Assembly: GCF_013745115.1 (NCBI RefSeq) | Contig: NZ_CP051151.1 | Span: 930,001 to 994,000, forward strand | Direction of reading: 5' to 3' | DNA length: 64,000 nucleotides | DNA from: Hujiaoplasma nucleasis | GTDB lineage: Bacteria; Bacillota_I; Bacilli_A; Izemoplasmatales; Hujiaoplasmataceae | Shown: piece by piece, positions 51,218 to 59,890 of the stretch | Layout: every line of letters begins with the position of its first letter | Position numbering within the stretch: position 1 is the first letter of the stretch | The notes under the pieces: generated by a model | Told to the model about the DNA's origin: nothing | The model's input: only the letters and a program-made list of their open reading frames with translations | The model's database searches: none | Translations under genes and position numbers: made by a program

Positions 51218-51524
51218 CTAGCATTTCACCTATTGTGTTGGTTAGATTCTCTAATTCACTATGATTACTTAAAATAGAAAAATCTAATGACATTAAAAAG
51301 TCATTGTAGGATTGTTTATTAAAAGGTCTTTGCAAGATATAGATGATACGAAATATCGTATCAATAGCCGTTGATAGGTCTGATTCTTTCTTTATTTTAG
51401 TTTTCTCTAATTTTTTAATATCACTAAATAGCTCAGTAGAGAAGACATTACGATAATCAATAATTGTAAATAGTGATGAATGAAGACGATATTCTTTATC
51501 GCCTAGTTTAAGTGTCTTTTCCAT
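51168..51524 (-). CDS. Tail assembly chaperone (gpG-like)
   Basis: This 118-residue acidic/helical protein lies between the major tail protein and the tape measure, the fixed place of tail chaperones (KTLKLGDKEYRLHSSLFTII at the start). Its end (QKGDSPKHPSKSK) overlaps the T frame, and runs such as CAAAAAGG and CTCCCAAG are candidate slip sites. Confidence 0.8.
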   Translation of the reverse strand: MEKTLKLGDKEYRLHSSLFTIIDYRNVFSTELFSDIKKLEKTKIKKESDLSTAIDTIFRIIYILQRPFNKQSYNDFLMSLDFSILSNHSELENLTNTIGEMLGTFQKGDSPKHPSKSK

Positions 51525-51538
51525 TTCTTCTTATCTCC

Positions 51539-52105
51539 TTAAATAAATGTAGGTAAAGCTGGTGTTTGTGTTAGGAAACCTGCATAGTTTGTATCTCCTA
51601 CACCTGCAATCACTCTTAAGATTTGATTGTCACCAGACTCAATCGGTCTAGCTGTAATATTTAATGTAATCGAATTTGCTTCTATTGAGTCTGCTTTAGA
51701 TTTACTAGCATCACCTGAAGGAGTCGCTGTACATAAAAAATACCAAATGCGTCTTGCTTTAATATCACCTTGTATTTCATAACCTAGAGCAAATGTTTTT
51801 GTTTCATTATTTACAACTTCTACAAGGTTACCATTTGTATCTTCTAAAACTCCAAATATATCCTTTTTAAATATATCATCTATTTCTGTAAACTTAAGTG
51901 TTACAGTTGTTCCTGAGTTTGATACTAAGGTTGCAATTACTTTATCATCTGCATAAACTTGTGTGCTACCACCGATTGCCTCAGTTGTAATTTCTTGTGC
52001 ACCAACTAATCGCTTAGGCGCGGCAAAGGTCCAAGACCCATCTTCAGCTTGAGTGGCTAATGCATAGTGCACATTGGTTAAACCAAATGTTACTTTATTA
52101 CTCAT
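51539..52105 (-). CDS. Major tail protein (phi13 family)
   Basis: This 188-residue protein starts NKVTFGLTNVHYALATQAED and has the phi13-type pattern of tail-tube proteins (KRLVGAQEITTEAIGGSTQV, YADDK). It polymerises into the tail tube. A strong AGGAGG site fits high expression. Confidence 0.88.
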   Translation of the reverse strand: MSNKVTFGLTNVHYALATQAEDGSWTFAAPKRLVGAQEITTEAIGGSTQVYADDKVIATLVSNSGTTVTLKFTEIDDIFKKDIFGVLEDTNGNLVEVVNNETKTFALGYEIQGDIKARRIWYFLCTATPSGDASKSKADSIEANSITLNITARPIESGDNQILRVIAGVGDTNYAGFLTQTPALPTFI

Positions 52106-52441
52106 TTAAAATACCTCCTGTTTGATTTCATATACCCTGTTAACTGAACCATCTTCATTGATGAATTCAGATAATAATTCATATTCATATCCCATAAAAT
52201 ATAGGGATGCTTCTAATCTTTCTTCAATAAATAGATCTTTTTTCTTAGTGATTAAATTAACTTGAAAGGTCGCAATTTTAATCAGTGATTTATCATCTGC
52301 ATAAACAAGATTTCTATTGCTTAAGACTTGATAAATAATATAGTTAGGATCATCAACTAAACTCTCTCTTCTTCCATATGATACCTTACCTGGTAATACA
52401 GAGTCTAGGGTATTAAACAAGGCCTCTAGTTTCTCTTGCAT
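52106..52441 (-). CDS. Tail terminator / completion protein
   Basis: This 111-residue protein is in the position of the tail-terminator gene (between HK97 gp10-like and the major tail protein) and has the matching alpha/beta pattern (NYIIYQVLSNRNLVYADDKS). Its start overlaps the previous stop (TAATG). Confidence 0.7.
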   Translation of the reverse strand: MQEKLEALFNTLDSVLPGKVSYGRRESLVDDPNYIIYQVLSNRNLVYADDKSLIKIATFQVNLITKKKDLFIEERLEASLYFMGYEYELLSEFINEDGSVNRVYEIKQEVF

Positions 52442-52833
52442 TAGCTATCACCTTTTTCAATAATCGATTTAATATCTTCTATCATCTTAGGTGTTAAGAT
52501 GTCATATGCTGGGCGCATAAAAGGACGTGGTCCTACATATTTACCACTCCTATGTGTAAAACCAAATTCTAATAGGTGGGTTAAGCCGCCTTTTTCATTT
52601 GAAAATATGGATATTGTTTTATTAACACCTGTGCCTTGAGGTTCAGCAATAAAAGAATCAGCGAAGGGCTTTGAACCACCACTTCTTGGTGCATGCATAC
52701 TAATATATTTAACAATATCATTAGCAGTCTCATCTAAGCGTTTTTCAAGTTTTTTAATGATGTCTTCTGCATAGTCTTCAACCATGTCTGCTATTTTTTC
52801 TCCTAAGTTATCAAATGTAGTCAATGATATCAC
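52441..52833 (-). CDS. HK97 gp10 family head-tail protein
   Basis: This protein of about 130 residues has RSGGSKPFADSFIAEPQGTG and the family-typical HLLEFGFTHRSGKYVGPRPF near residue 85. It joins head and tail. The start is GTG, overlapping the upstream gene by 23 nt. Confidence 0.85.
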   Translation of the reverse strand: MISLTTFDNLGEKIADMVEDYAEDIIKKLEKRLDETANDIVKYISMHAPRSGGSKPFADSFIAEPQGTGVNKTISIFSNEKGGLTHLLEFGFTHRSGKYVGPRPFMRPAYDILTPKMIEDIKSIIEKGDS

Positions 52834-53146
52834 GCTTTCTTATGTTAGATCGATTTAAGTATAGTTCAATAAATTGTCCTATTTGATAAGTTCTCTCTAT
52901 CTTATAAATGACACCTGCAATATCAGCGTACTTGCTATTGTCATAAAGAAAGCCCTGTATCTTTAAAGCAATATCAATTTTAATGTCTGATCGTTTACTT
53001 TCATAATATTCACTTGATCTGATAGAAAAATTAATGCCTAGGACTTCTTTAGCATTTTGTAATTGATAGATCGCAGATCCAATAGAGTTTTGAATGAGTT
53101 CCATTCTTAATAACTTTAATCTTACATTAGGGGAATTAGGATACAT
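52811..53146 (-). CDS. Head closure / head-tail adaptor protein
   Basis: This 111-residue protein (DIALKIQGFLYDNSKYADIA near residues 55-75) occupies the head-closure position after the connector gene. Size and beta pattern match SPP1 gp16-like adaptors. AAGGAGC precedes the ATG. Confidence 0.7.
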   Translation of the reverse strand: MYPNSPNVRLKLLRMELIQNSIGSAIYQLQNAKEVLGINFSIRSSEYYESKRSDIKIDIALKIQGFLYDNSKYADIAGVIYKIERTYQIGQFIELYLNRSNIRKRDIIDYI

Positions 53147-53431
53147 TCAGTTTGCTCCTTTTGTAAGTGCAACTTGGCCGACTAGCATATCAAATGTTTT
53201 TGGTAGTTCTTTTGCACTTCCATCATTTTTAAAACCAAAAAATGTTTTTACATAAATGATGATAATGGTTGATATCATTGGATTTGATTCATCACTTATA
53301 AAGGCAGGATCAATCCCACAGCTTGCAAGGTACGCTTTACATGAGTTGATATGTGTATTTAACTCTTCATCAGCAAATGATTCTGATAAAGGAATAAGTA
53401 ATGCTTTTTTTACAATATCTAATATGGCCAT
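53147..53431 (-). CDS. Phage head-tail connector protein (gp6-like)
   Basis: This 94-residue helical protein starts MAILDIVKKALLIPLSESFA then DEELNTHINSCKAYLASCGI, the pattern of DNA-packaging/gp6-like connectors that bind under the portal. It lies after the major capsid gene. Confidence 0.8.
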   Translation of the reverse strand: MAILDIVKKALLIPLSESFADEELNTHINSCKAYLASCGIDPAFISDESNPMISTIIIIYVKTFFGFKNDGSAKELPKTFDMLVGQVALTKGAN

Positions 53432-53467
53432 GAAATCAATCCTTTCTTAATTTAGTCTATACTACCT

Positions 53468-54604
53468 TTAAGCAGCAGCTTTCTTTTTAATACGCAAGAA
53501 GCCGTTATAGCCGACAACATTCCCACCTGTGAATACTGATGCTTTATAGCTAATGATGCCATCTTTAAATTTGTAATCTGTAGACTTACCGATTTCTACA
53601 GGTGAGAAGACTGGAACTTCATAGTTCTTAAGCGCTCCATAGGCAATACCATATTCTCCAGCTACAGTATTCTTATCAGAGATTGCCTTACAGTTTGAGT
53701 TGATGATATATGGAATGCCATCAATTGTTTTATTGACATAATCAATTGTATGAACCTTACGACCTTCTTGTGTTTTAAGTCCCGCAAATGCACGCAAGTC
53801 ATTCTTATTTAAAATAAGGACTGCCCCGCCTTCGACTTCTTCATCTCCACCATAGGCAAAGACAATATCATCTAAGGTTGAATCTGTGATTGCTTCAATT
53901 TCAAGTGGTGTAGTATCAGCAAGTGCAACTGCAGCATCACTGAAGATACCAGTGAAGGTATTGGTTGTTCCTGCACCTCTTAAGATTTGTTCACTAATTT
54001 TTTTCTTAAGTGAAATGTTAATGTTTCTAAGAACTTCTGCTTGATAAGGAATAGCAGGTAGTTTTTCTAACTCTTCAGTAATTTCTGTATAAGCCGTAAT
54101 CTTTACTTTAGAGATAGTTAAATAACCAAAGCTTGGTTCAGTAGTTGCATAAGCCCCGCCTTCAGTAGTCGTTCCAGCAACGCCATTACTCTTAACAAAA
54201 GACTTCTTATAAGTTTCTCCACCATTTAAGTTAATGACATTCACCCTATCAACAAGCGTTGATACTTGTTTAAATGGTAATGGATCTAATCCTGAAGCTG
54301 TGTGTTCAGGTAGTAAGATTTCTTCACTTGATACTTGGATGACTCTGCTTTCTCTTAAGCTAGTTGCTCTAAGTTCTAACTTTTCTTTATCAACCTTGCT
54401 TTTCTTCTCAATGACAATTGGTTTAATTTCCGCTTTACTGGCAATTGCCATTTTCTTATCAATGACACTACGTTCTTCTTGAAGATTAGTTGTTTCACTT
54501 TCTAATGCTTCAAGTGCTTTAATATCTTTTTCATTATCAACAAGACCTCTGATTTCAGTCAGTCTTGATTCAATTTCTTTTCGTCTTAATTCTAGGTTCA
54601 TCAT
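53468..54604 (-). CDS. Major capsid protein (HK97 fold)
   Basis: This 378-residue protein has an N-terminal coiled delta domain (about 1-75). The HK97 core follows, with LDPLPFKQVSTLVDRVNVI, TAYTEITEELEKLPAIPYQA and the GILIL-like AVLILNKNDLRAF near 255. It forms the icosahedral shell after protease maturation. GGAG precedes two tandem ATG codons. Confidence 0.93.
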   Translation of the reverse strand: MMNLELRRKEIESRLTEIRGLVDNEKDIKALEALESETTNLQEERSVIDKKMAIASKAEIKPIVIEKKSKVDKEKLELRATSLRESRVIQVSSEEILLPEHTASGLDPLPFKQVSTLVDRVNVINLNGGETYKKSFVKSNGVAGTTTEGGAYATTEPSFGYLTISKVKITAYTEITEELEKLPAIPYQAEVLRNINISLKKKISEQILRGAGTTNTFTGIFSDAAVALADTTPLEIEAITDSTLDDIVFAYGGDEEVEGGAVLILNKNDLRAFAGLKTQEGRKVHTIDYVNKTIDGIPYIINSNCKAISDKNTVAGEYGIAYGALKNYEVPVFSPVEIGKSTDYKFKDGIISYKASVFTGGNVVGYNGFLRIKKKAAA

Positions 54605-54612
54605 TTTCTCCT

Positions 54613-55203
54613 TTAGATTTGTGATTTGATTTTGATCCGTTTTTTTATTAGTTTCGATTGTTCTTCTTGCTCTACCATATCCATAGCCTTTAGTTCCAAC
54701 TCCATGGACTCTAAAGAACGAGCATATATACTCGTTGAATCATATGCCGGTGTATCCACAACCGACACATCATACAACCTTTCTATCTTTGTAATTGTTC
54801 TCTTAGGAATGCTACCTTCTCTATTCCATACTTGTTCATCAACTGTAAAAGCAAAACTCATTTTATCTAATAAGCCACTTCTTACCATTTTATAAATATC
54901 TTGGTTAGTATGGGTATCTAATAACTCCGCTCTAACTTTTAAACCGATACTATCCACTGTTAAAGTGAGTGATTTATTTCTTGTTCTTGCTAAAATCAAA
55001 AATGAGTCCATATGATTATATTTCATGGGAACATCTTTCATTTTTGTTTCACTTAAAGCTCTAGCATCGATTTCTTCAATAAAACCATAGGCTTCATCAC
55101 CAATTAAGGTTTCATTATTAAAGACTAAAGCATAGCCTTCTAATATCATCTTGTCATCTTCTTCATGAAGAGTAACATTAGCAAGTCTAGTTTCCTTTAT
55201 CAT
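54613..55203 (-). CDS. HK97 family prohead protease
   Basis: This serine protease of about 196 residues has the catalytic His in MKYNHMDSFLILARTRNKSL and the Ser in DKMSFAFTVDEQVW, as in peptidase S78. The likely start is ATG 55203, overlapping the preceding small gene by 17 nt; an upstream TTG at 55218 is less likely. Confidence 0.88.
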   Translation of the reverse strand: MIKETRLANVTLHEEDDKMILEGYALVFNNETLIGDEAYGFIEEIDARALSETKMKDVPMKYNHMDSFLILARTRNKSLTLTVDSIGLKVRAELLDTHTNQDIYKMVRSGLLDKMSFAFTVDEQVWNREGSIPKRTITKIERLYDVSVVDTPAYDSTSIYARSLESMELELKAMDMVEQEEQSKLIKKRIKIKSQI

Positions 55204-55402
55204 TTTTTCTGGTCTCAACTTTCTTTTGTTTTGGTCTTACTTGTTTTTGATACTCATATTCAAGTTCTGAGTCTTTATAACTAAGCTCACTTAGTTTTTC
55301 TTTTTTACAATACTCATCAATAATGATTGTTTTTTTCTTCTGTGTTTCTAAGATTGATTTAAGTGCATCTTCTGATATCTTTCCATTAATTGTTATCTTC
55401 AT
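55187..55402 (-). CDS. Small charged phage protein, unknown
   Basis: This protein of about 71 residues starts MKITINGKISEDALKSILET and ends in a basic tail (RPKQKKVETRKNDKGN). It overlaps both portal (17 nt) and protease (17 nt) genes. A good AGGAGG selects ATG 55402. It may be a scaffold or head accessory. Confidence 0.55.
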   Translation of the reverse strand: MKITINGKISEDALKSILETQKKKTIIIDEYCKKEKLSELSYKDSELEYEYQKQVRPKQKKVETRKNDKGN

Positions 55403-56606
55403 TTGTTTCTTCCTCCTTAGTACCGACTTGATATTGGTTTGCTTTATCTGCATCCACAAAGTTTAATGATTGAAGACGTTTATGGCCACCTTCTATTGGT
55501 TCTAGTCCTAATAAGGCTCTTGATTCATTAAGCGACATAATCCCTAGACTCATGAGTTTTTCTATGGCATTGACTTTTGTGTTCCACGAAGCATATTGTA
55601 ATCTTTCACTATAAAAAACTATTTGTTCTCCTCGTTCAAGTTGATTATCAGTTAATAAACCTAAAGAAAAAGCCTCGCTTAATTGAATAGCAAGAGGCTC
55701 TATGGTTGACTCATAAAATGAGTTATATTCATCTTCTGTATATTGACTTGTAAAGATTGGAACTGATACACCAAAGTAATCGGTTATTTTACTTTGTAAG
55801 AATTCTAAGGTATCTTTATCAATCATCTTTGGATCAACATCTAAAGGGATATATTCTGATTTCAAATCAATTGGAATAATTGAACTACCCTTTACATGTG
55901 TTGACTCTGATAATGCAGCATCAAATAGATCGCGTTGCTTTTTCTTGTCTGCTTCTGATAGCATGCCATTCATCTTTACAATACCCTTTATCTGCATGGA
56001 TGATTTTACAGCATTATCAATGCCTTGTAGCAAACTATCATTGATTGATATGGTTTTAAGAATAGCTTCATGATCACCAGATGATCCAGTCCCACCAAAG
56101 ATATCATTTTGTGCAAAGTGTCTTCTTAGATGAATGATGTTATCATATGGCAAGGTATAGGGTTTTCCATCTTCAAATATGAATTTAATGAAGTATGTAT
56201 CCACATCATCAACAATCATCTCTACTGTTACAGGTCTTAATGGATAAATCCCTTTAAGCTTACCAGTTTGTCTATCAAACTTTGGATAGATAAATGCATT
56301 ATCGTTTAACAAAAGTAAGGTTGTTGTTTTATAGATAAAATCATAAGGTGTCATTATTTCATTTGGTTTATATTTCAAAAGAAAAGACAGCCTACCTTTC
56401 TTCTCGGTTACTGTCTTATCGTTTTCTGTTTTTATATATCTTGGTTTGAGTTTCGCACATTGACTAGCGACTCTATCTATACAAATCTTTACCACATCAC
56501 TTTTAGAAATATTCGTTCCAAAGGGTGTGTAAAATTTATTAAGATTACTTGTTAACTGGATTGTATCAAATGATCCAGTTTTTTTCTTTCGTTTGAATAT
56601 TAACAT
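55386..56606 (-). CDS. Phage portal protein (HK97 family)
   Basis: This 406-residue protein has YDFIYKTTTLLLLNDNAFIY, YPLRPVTVEMIVDD, IIHLRRHFAQNDIFGGTG and ESRALLGLEPIEGGHKRL, all typical of HK97-type portals. It forms the dodecameric DNA gate. A moron lies between it and TerL. Confidence 0.92.
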   Translation of the reverse strand: MLIFKRKKKTGSFDTIQLTSNLNKFYTPFGTNISKSDVVKICIDRVASQCAKLKPRYIKTENDKTVTEKKGRLSFLLKYKPNEIMTPYDFIYKTTTLLLLNDNAFIYPKFDRQTGKLKGIYPLRPVTVEMIVDDVDTYFIKFIFEDGKPYTLPYDNIIHLRRHFAQNDIFGGTGSSGDHEAILKTISINDSLLQGIDNAVKSSMQIKGIVKMNGMLSEADKKKQRDLFDAALSESTHVKGSSIIPIDLKSEYIPLDVDPKMIDKDTLEFLQSKITDYFGVSVPIFTSQYTEDEYNSFYESTIEPLAIQLSEAFSLGLLTDNQLERGEQIVFYSERLQYASWNTKVNAIEKLMSLGIMSLNESRALLGLEPIEGGHKRLQSLNFVDADKANQYQVGTKEEETNEDNN

Positions 56607-56621
56607 AATTACCTCTTATAT

Positions 56622-57857
56622 TTATTGTTTCTTTAGAATTTTATCAACAATGTAATCTATTTCAAATTCAAGTTCTTCTGCTAAAAAATAACCGTTGCGA
56701 TAGTAAGCAACTTGCAAGTCTTTCACATGAGTGCAGTATCGTTCAAAAATACTATTTTCGCATAATTTTTTCAATACTATGAGAGACATAGCGGTACATA
56801 ATTTTTCTTCTTCCTCGCCTGCCATGGTTTTTGTAATGCCTTCAATTGAATAAAAAACATAATGACAAAGTTCATGCGCTAATTGAAAAATAATTTTTGC
56901 TTCATTTCCAAAATCATCAATACCTAGCTTAATGATTAATATCTGTTTTAATACAGGAGTAATTATTGGAGTATGTCCACAGTTTGCTTTTTCAACATTA
57001 TTACAGTTATCAATGAGTAGTGGATATTTATTCATGATCTTAGACCCAAATATTTGATTGAATTCTTTCATAACAATAGCGATTGTGTTGCTAAAAACAT
57101 TATACTTTCCAATGTTTGATAAGTTTCCATTTACTTCGTAATTAACATCATTTCTTTCATTGTTGATTTGATTCAAATTTTCTAATCCACCATAATATTT
57201 ATTTATTGTATCTAAATGCTGTATATTAAATTGCTCATACTCTTTGATGTCATCCCTATTTGCTAACCTTAATTTATCCGAGAATGAAACTTCGTATTTT
57301 TCATTAATGTATACAATAGCTTTATATACATTTTTACCAAGTGATATATAAGCATTAATTGTTTTGCCTATTATGATTTCTTCTTTAAGCATTAGAGAGA
57401 TACTTTCTGATACAACTAAGCTTAAGAAACCACTCATATTATCAAGTTCACTTTTATTTAGATTAAAACCGCTAGTTTTTAAAATATTTTCTACGACGAA
57501 TCTTGAAGTCTTAATAATTATTTCTTTATTTCTTTCAGAATTTATTTTATCAAATATGGAATCGTGTTTAGGTTTCCATGTTACAGTATTTCTAACGCTT
57601 TGAGGTCGATGAGCAGTTTGGTTTTTATGATTGTATTTTTTTTTAATTATTGGATCGTTTTTTTTAAGAGTAATTCCTTCATGTTTTCTGTTTTTAAGTA
57701 TTTTCTTTTTTTCATCTTCATACCTTTGCTTTATAGGTTTCCCAGATGAACTGAATCTAGCTTCCATAATAGCTTTACTATTTTCGTCCTTTGTTAATTT
57801 TTGATTTTTAGATAATGAGTTTTTCACGAGTGATAGTATTGATGATTTCTTAGCCAT
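56622..57857 (-). CDS. HExxH metalloprotein, phage moron
   Basis: This protein of about 411 residues is not a packaging gene. A basic disordered N-terminal third (about 1-100) precedes a zincin-like region with LAHELCHYVFYSIEG (HExxH) near residue 330 and GEEEEKLCTAM after it, a plausible third ligand. It has its own promoter overlapped by a perfect palindrome. ImmA/M78-like peptidase is the nearest idea. The start at 57857 has GGAGGG. Confidence 0.6.
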   Translation of the reverse strand: MAKKSSILSLVKNSLSKNQKLTKDENSKAIMEARFSSSGKPIKQRYEDEKKKILKNRKHEGITLKKNDPIIKKKYNHKNQTAHRPQSVRNTVTWKPKHDSIFDKINSERNKEIIIKTSRFVVENILKTSGFNLNKSELDNMSGFLSLVVSESISLMLKEEIIIGKTINAYISLGKNVYKAIVYINEKYEVSFSDKLRLANRDDIKEYEQFNIQHLDTINKYYGGLENLNQINNERNDVNYEVNGNLSNIGKYNVFSNTIAIVMKEFNQIFGSKIMNKYPLLIDNCNNVEKANCGHTPIITPVLKQILIIKLGIDDFGNEAKIIFQLAHELCHYVFYSIEGITKTMAGEEEEKLCTAMSLIVLKKLCENSIFERYCTHVKDLQVAYYRNGYFLAEELEFEIDYIVDKILKKQ

Positions 57858-57873
57858 ATAAATACCCTCCACA

Positions 57874-57896
57874 ATAGTTAATTAACTATAATTATA
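57874..57896 (-). promoter_or_regulatory. Moron promoter with 16-bp palindrome
   Basis: An extended -10 TGGTATAAT (57899-57891) is followed after one base by the perfect palindrome ATAGTTAATTAACTAT (57889-57874) over the expected start point. The -35 is poor. Repressor control is likely. Confidence 0.65.
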
Positions 57897-57917
57897 CCAT
57901 TGATTAAGTAAAAAAAA

Positions 57918-59564
57918 TCATGATAACATATTTTCGTAGTCAGTTTTATACCTGTTTAATACTACATAGGCAATTATCATTGCAACCGTTCCATCGATAC
58001 GCTTGTACTTCGAGTTCAGTTTCGATGGTTGGATGTTTCCATTCAAATCCACCTTAGCTTGTGTATTAGCAATGCACCATTTCATAATTGGATTATTATT
58101 ATAGTTTACTAAGTTATTTTTTAAATCAGCTTCTAATATCTTCATAGGTTCAGATAGAGAATATATACCTTGTCTGACCTTTTCCATATTGAACCCTAAG
58201 TCTTCCATCTCTTTTATCCAGTACTGAGAGTTCCATGGATCGTACCCAACCCATAAAGGTCTAATACCATAGGTTTGAATTATCTTCATAAACCATTGTG
58301 TGACTAAACTAAAGTCATTTTGATTGCCTTCAGTTAGAGTAATGAATCCTTTTTTAATCCAAATGTCATATGGAACATTATCTTCTTTGATTCTTTTTCC
58401 CACAACTTCACTTGGCATGAAGAAATGTGAGATAACATATTTTTGATTGCTGTCACGTTTTTGAATGATTAAAACTGCAGCTGTAAGGTCTGTTGTTGAT
58501 GACAAATCAACACCACCTACAGCATAAGAGTCTCTTAAATCATCGATTGAGTATTTAGCTTCATTGTTTAAATCCTCAAATGATAGCCATGAGCCAGAGT
58601 CAGATTGTTTTATATTAAAGTCTTTACATAGCATGGTGACTCTAGTAGACAAGTCATGTTTTGATTTATTCATAACATCTTCTAAGTAATTAGTTAGCTT
58701 TACCAATCCAAGGCTCGGGTTTGATTTTTGCCAAGTCTTTTGATCATCATATATTTCTTTTGTTGAGTCTTGTGTATATAGCCAAGGTAGAACACGTTCA
58801 TCTTCTATTTCACCTTTTAACATCTTTCTAACATAAGATAGTTTATTATCTAAAAAACCACCAACGGTAGTCCCTTCGGTGGTTATGACAAATATGAGTG
58901 GTTCTTTTTTAGTTGATTGAGATTGCTTGATTGCATCATACACTTTAGAATCAGTCATTTCATGCACTTCATCAATACAGCCAACTTCGATATTGTATCC
59001 ATCCTTATTTCTTGATTGAGCTGATAGTTTCTTTATCTTATTCTTTGTCTTTGGAGAATAGATGTGATAGATATTCTTCTTACTTCTTGTGTCTTTTGAT
59101 AAGGCAGGCGATTGTTCTCTCATATTGTTTATCTCTTCAAAGAGTATATTCGCTTGTTCAGTTGTGTTAGAAGCACAAACAATATCAACACCGCCTCTTG
59201 ATAAAAAGAACTCAGCTAAATCTATCCCAGCAACAAAGGTTGTCTTACCATTCTTTCTAGCAATGAGTAATATAACTTCATTAAATCTTCTAAGTTTTGA
59301 ATCAGATATTTTAAAGCCATATGCAGTTTGGATAAGTGCTTTTTCCCAAAGTTCTAATATAAAAGGCTTACCATTAAATGGTGACTTTGTGTGCTTACAG
59401 AATGTTTCAATAAAGTCTATTCTTAGATTGCCTGGTTTTTCATCAAAATAATATCTAGGATTATCAAGATCCTTTATCAGTTGATCTAGTTCTTTTCTTA
59501 ACTCTTCTCCAGCGACAATGTTGCCATCAATGATTTCCTTATAGTATTCAATTAAATAGTTCAT
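57918..59564 (-). CDS. terL: Phage terminase large subunit
   Basis: This 548-residue packaging motor has the ATPase motifs IARKNGKTTFVAG (Walker A, near residue 108) and VGCIDEVHEM (Walker B, near 200). The nuclease domain carries AVGGVDLSSTTDLTA near 340, GYDPWN near 440 and a terminal DGTVAM. It overlaps terS by 4 nt (ATGA). Confidence 0.94.
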   Translation of the reverse strand: MNYLIEYYKEIIDGNIVAGEELRKELDQLIKDLDNPRYYFDEKPGNLRIDFIETFCKHTKSPFNGKPFILELWEKALIQTAYGFKISDSKLRRFNEVILLIARKNGKTTFVAGIDLAEFFLSRGGVDIVCASNTTEQANILFEEINNMREQSPALSKDTRSKKNIYHIYSPKTKNKIKKLSAQSRNKDGYNIEVGCIDEVHEMTDSKVYDAIKQSQSTKKEPLIFVITTEGTTVGGFLDNKLSYVRKMLKGEIEDERVLPWLYTQDSTKEIYDDQKTWQKSNPSLGLVKLTNYLEDVMNKSKHDLSTRVTMLCKDFNIKQSDSGSWLSFEDLNNEAKYSIDDLRDSYAVGGVDLSSTTDLTAAVLIIQKRDSNQKYVISHFFMPSEVVGKRIKEDNVPYDIWIKKGFITLTEGNQNDFSLVTQWFMKIIQTYGIRPLWVGYDPWNSQYWIKEMEDLGFNMEKVRQGIYSLSEPMKILEADLKNNLVNYNNNPIMKWCIANTQAKVDLNGNIQPSKLNSKYKRIDGTVAMIIAYVVLNRYKTDYENMLS

Positions 59565-59881
59565 TCACTTGCCTTTTTAAGAAATTCATCAAACGCATCA
59601 TCTCCGTCATCAACTTGTGTTCCTAGTATTGTATTTAGAGTTTTAATCACCGTACCATAAGAGTTGACCATCTTTGTGTAGTATTTTGCTGCTTCAGTTT
59701 GACGTTGTGCACCTTTGTTTGATATTTGAATGGCACCATATTTCCGTATTTGGTCTTGTAGTTTATCAAGTTCTACTTTCATAAAAGCTGCTTGATATAT
59801 TAAATTGTCTACTAATTCTTTCTTTGATTCATCAACCAAAGAAAAAAGCGACTTTAGCCGCTTATATTCTATATTAATCAT
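59561..59881 (-). CDS. terS: Phage terminase small subunit (P27-like)
   Basis: This 106-residue helical protein directly before TerL has VDNLIYQAAFMKVELDKLQD and a QTEAAKYYTKMVNSYGTVIK segment, like P27-type small terminases. It recognises the packaging site. No strong ribosome site is seen. Confidence 0.8.
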   Translation of the reverse strand: MINIEYKRLKSLFSLVDESKKELVDNLIYQAAFMKVELDKLQDQIRKYGAIQISNKGAQRQTEAAKYYTKMVNSYGTVIKTLNTILGTQVDDGDDAFDEFLKKASE

Positions 59882-59890
59882 ATTTTTAAG

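Noticed and set aside
54234-54482. Plus-strand ORF inside the capsid gene
   Set aside because: It is antisense to a clear major capsid gene and has no homology or ribosome site.
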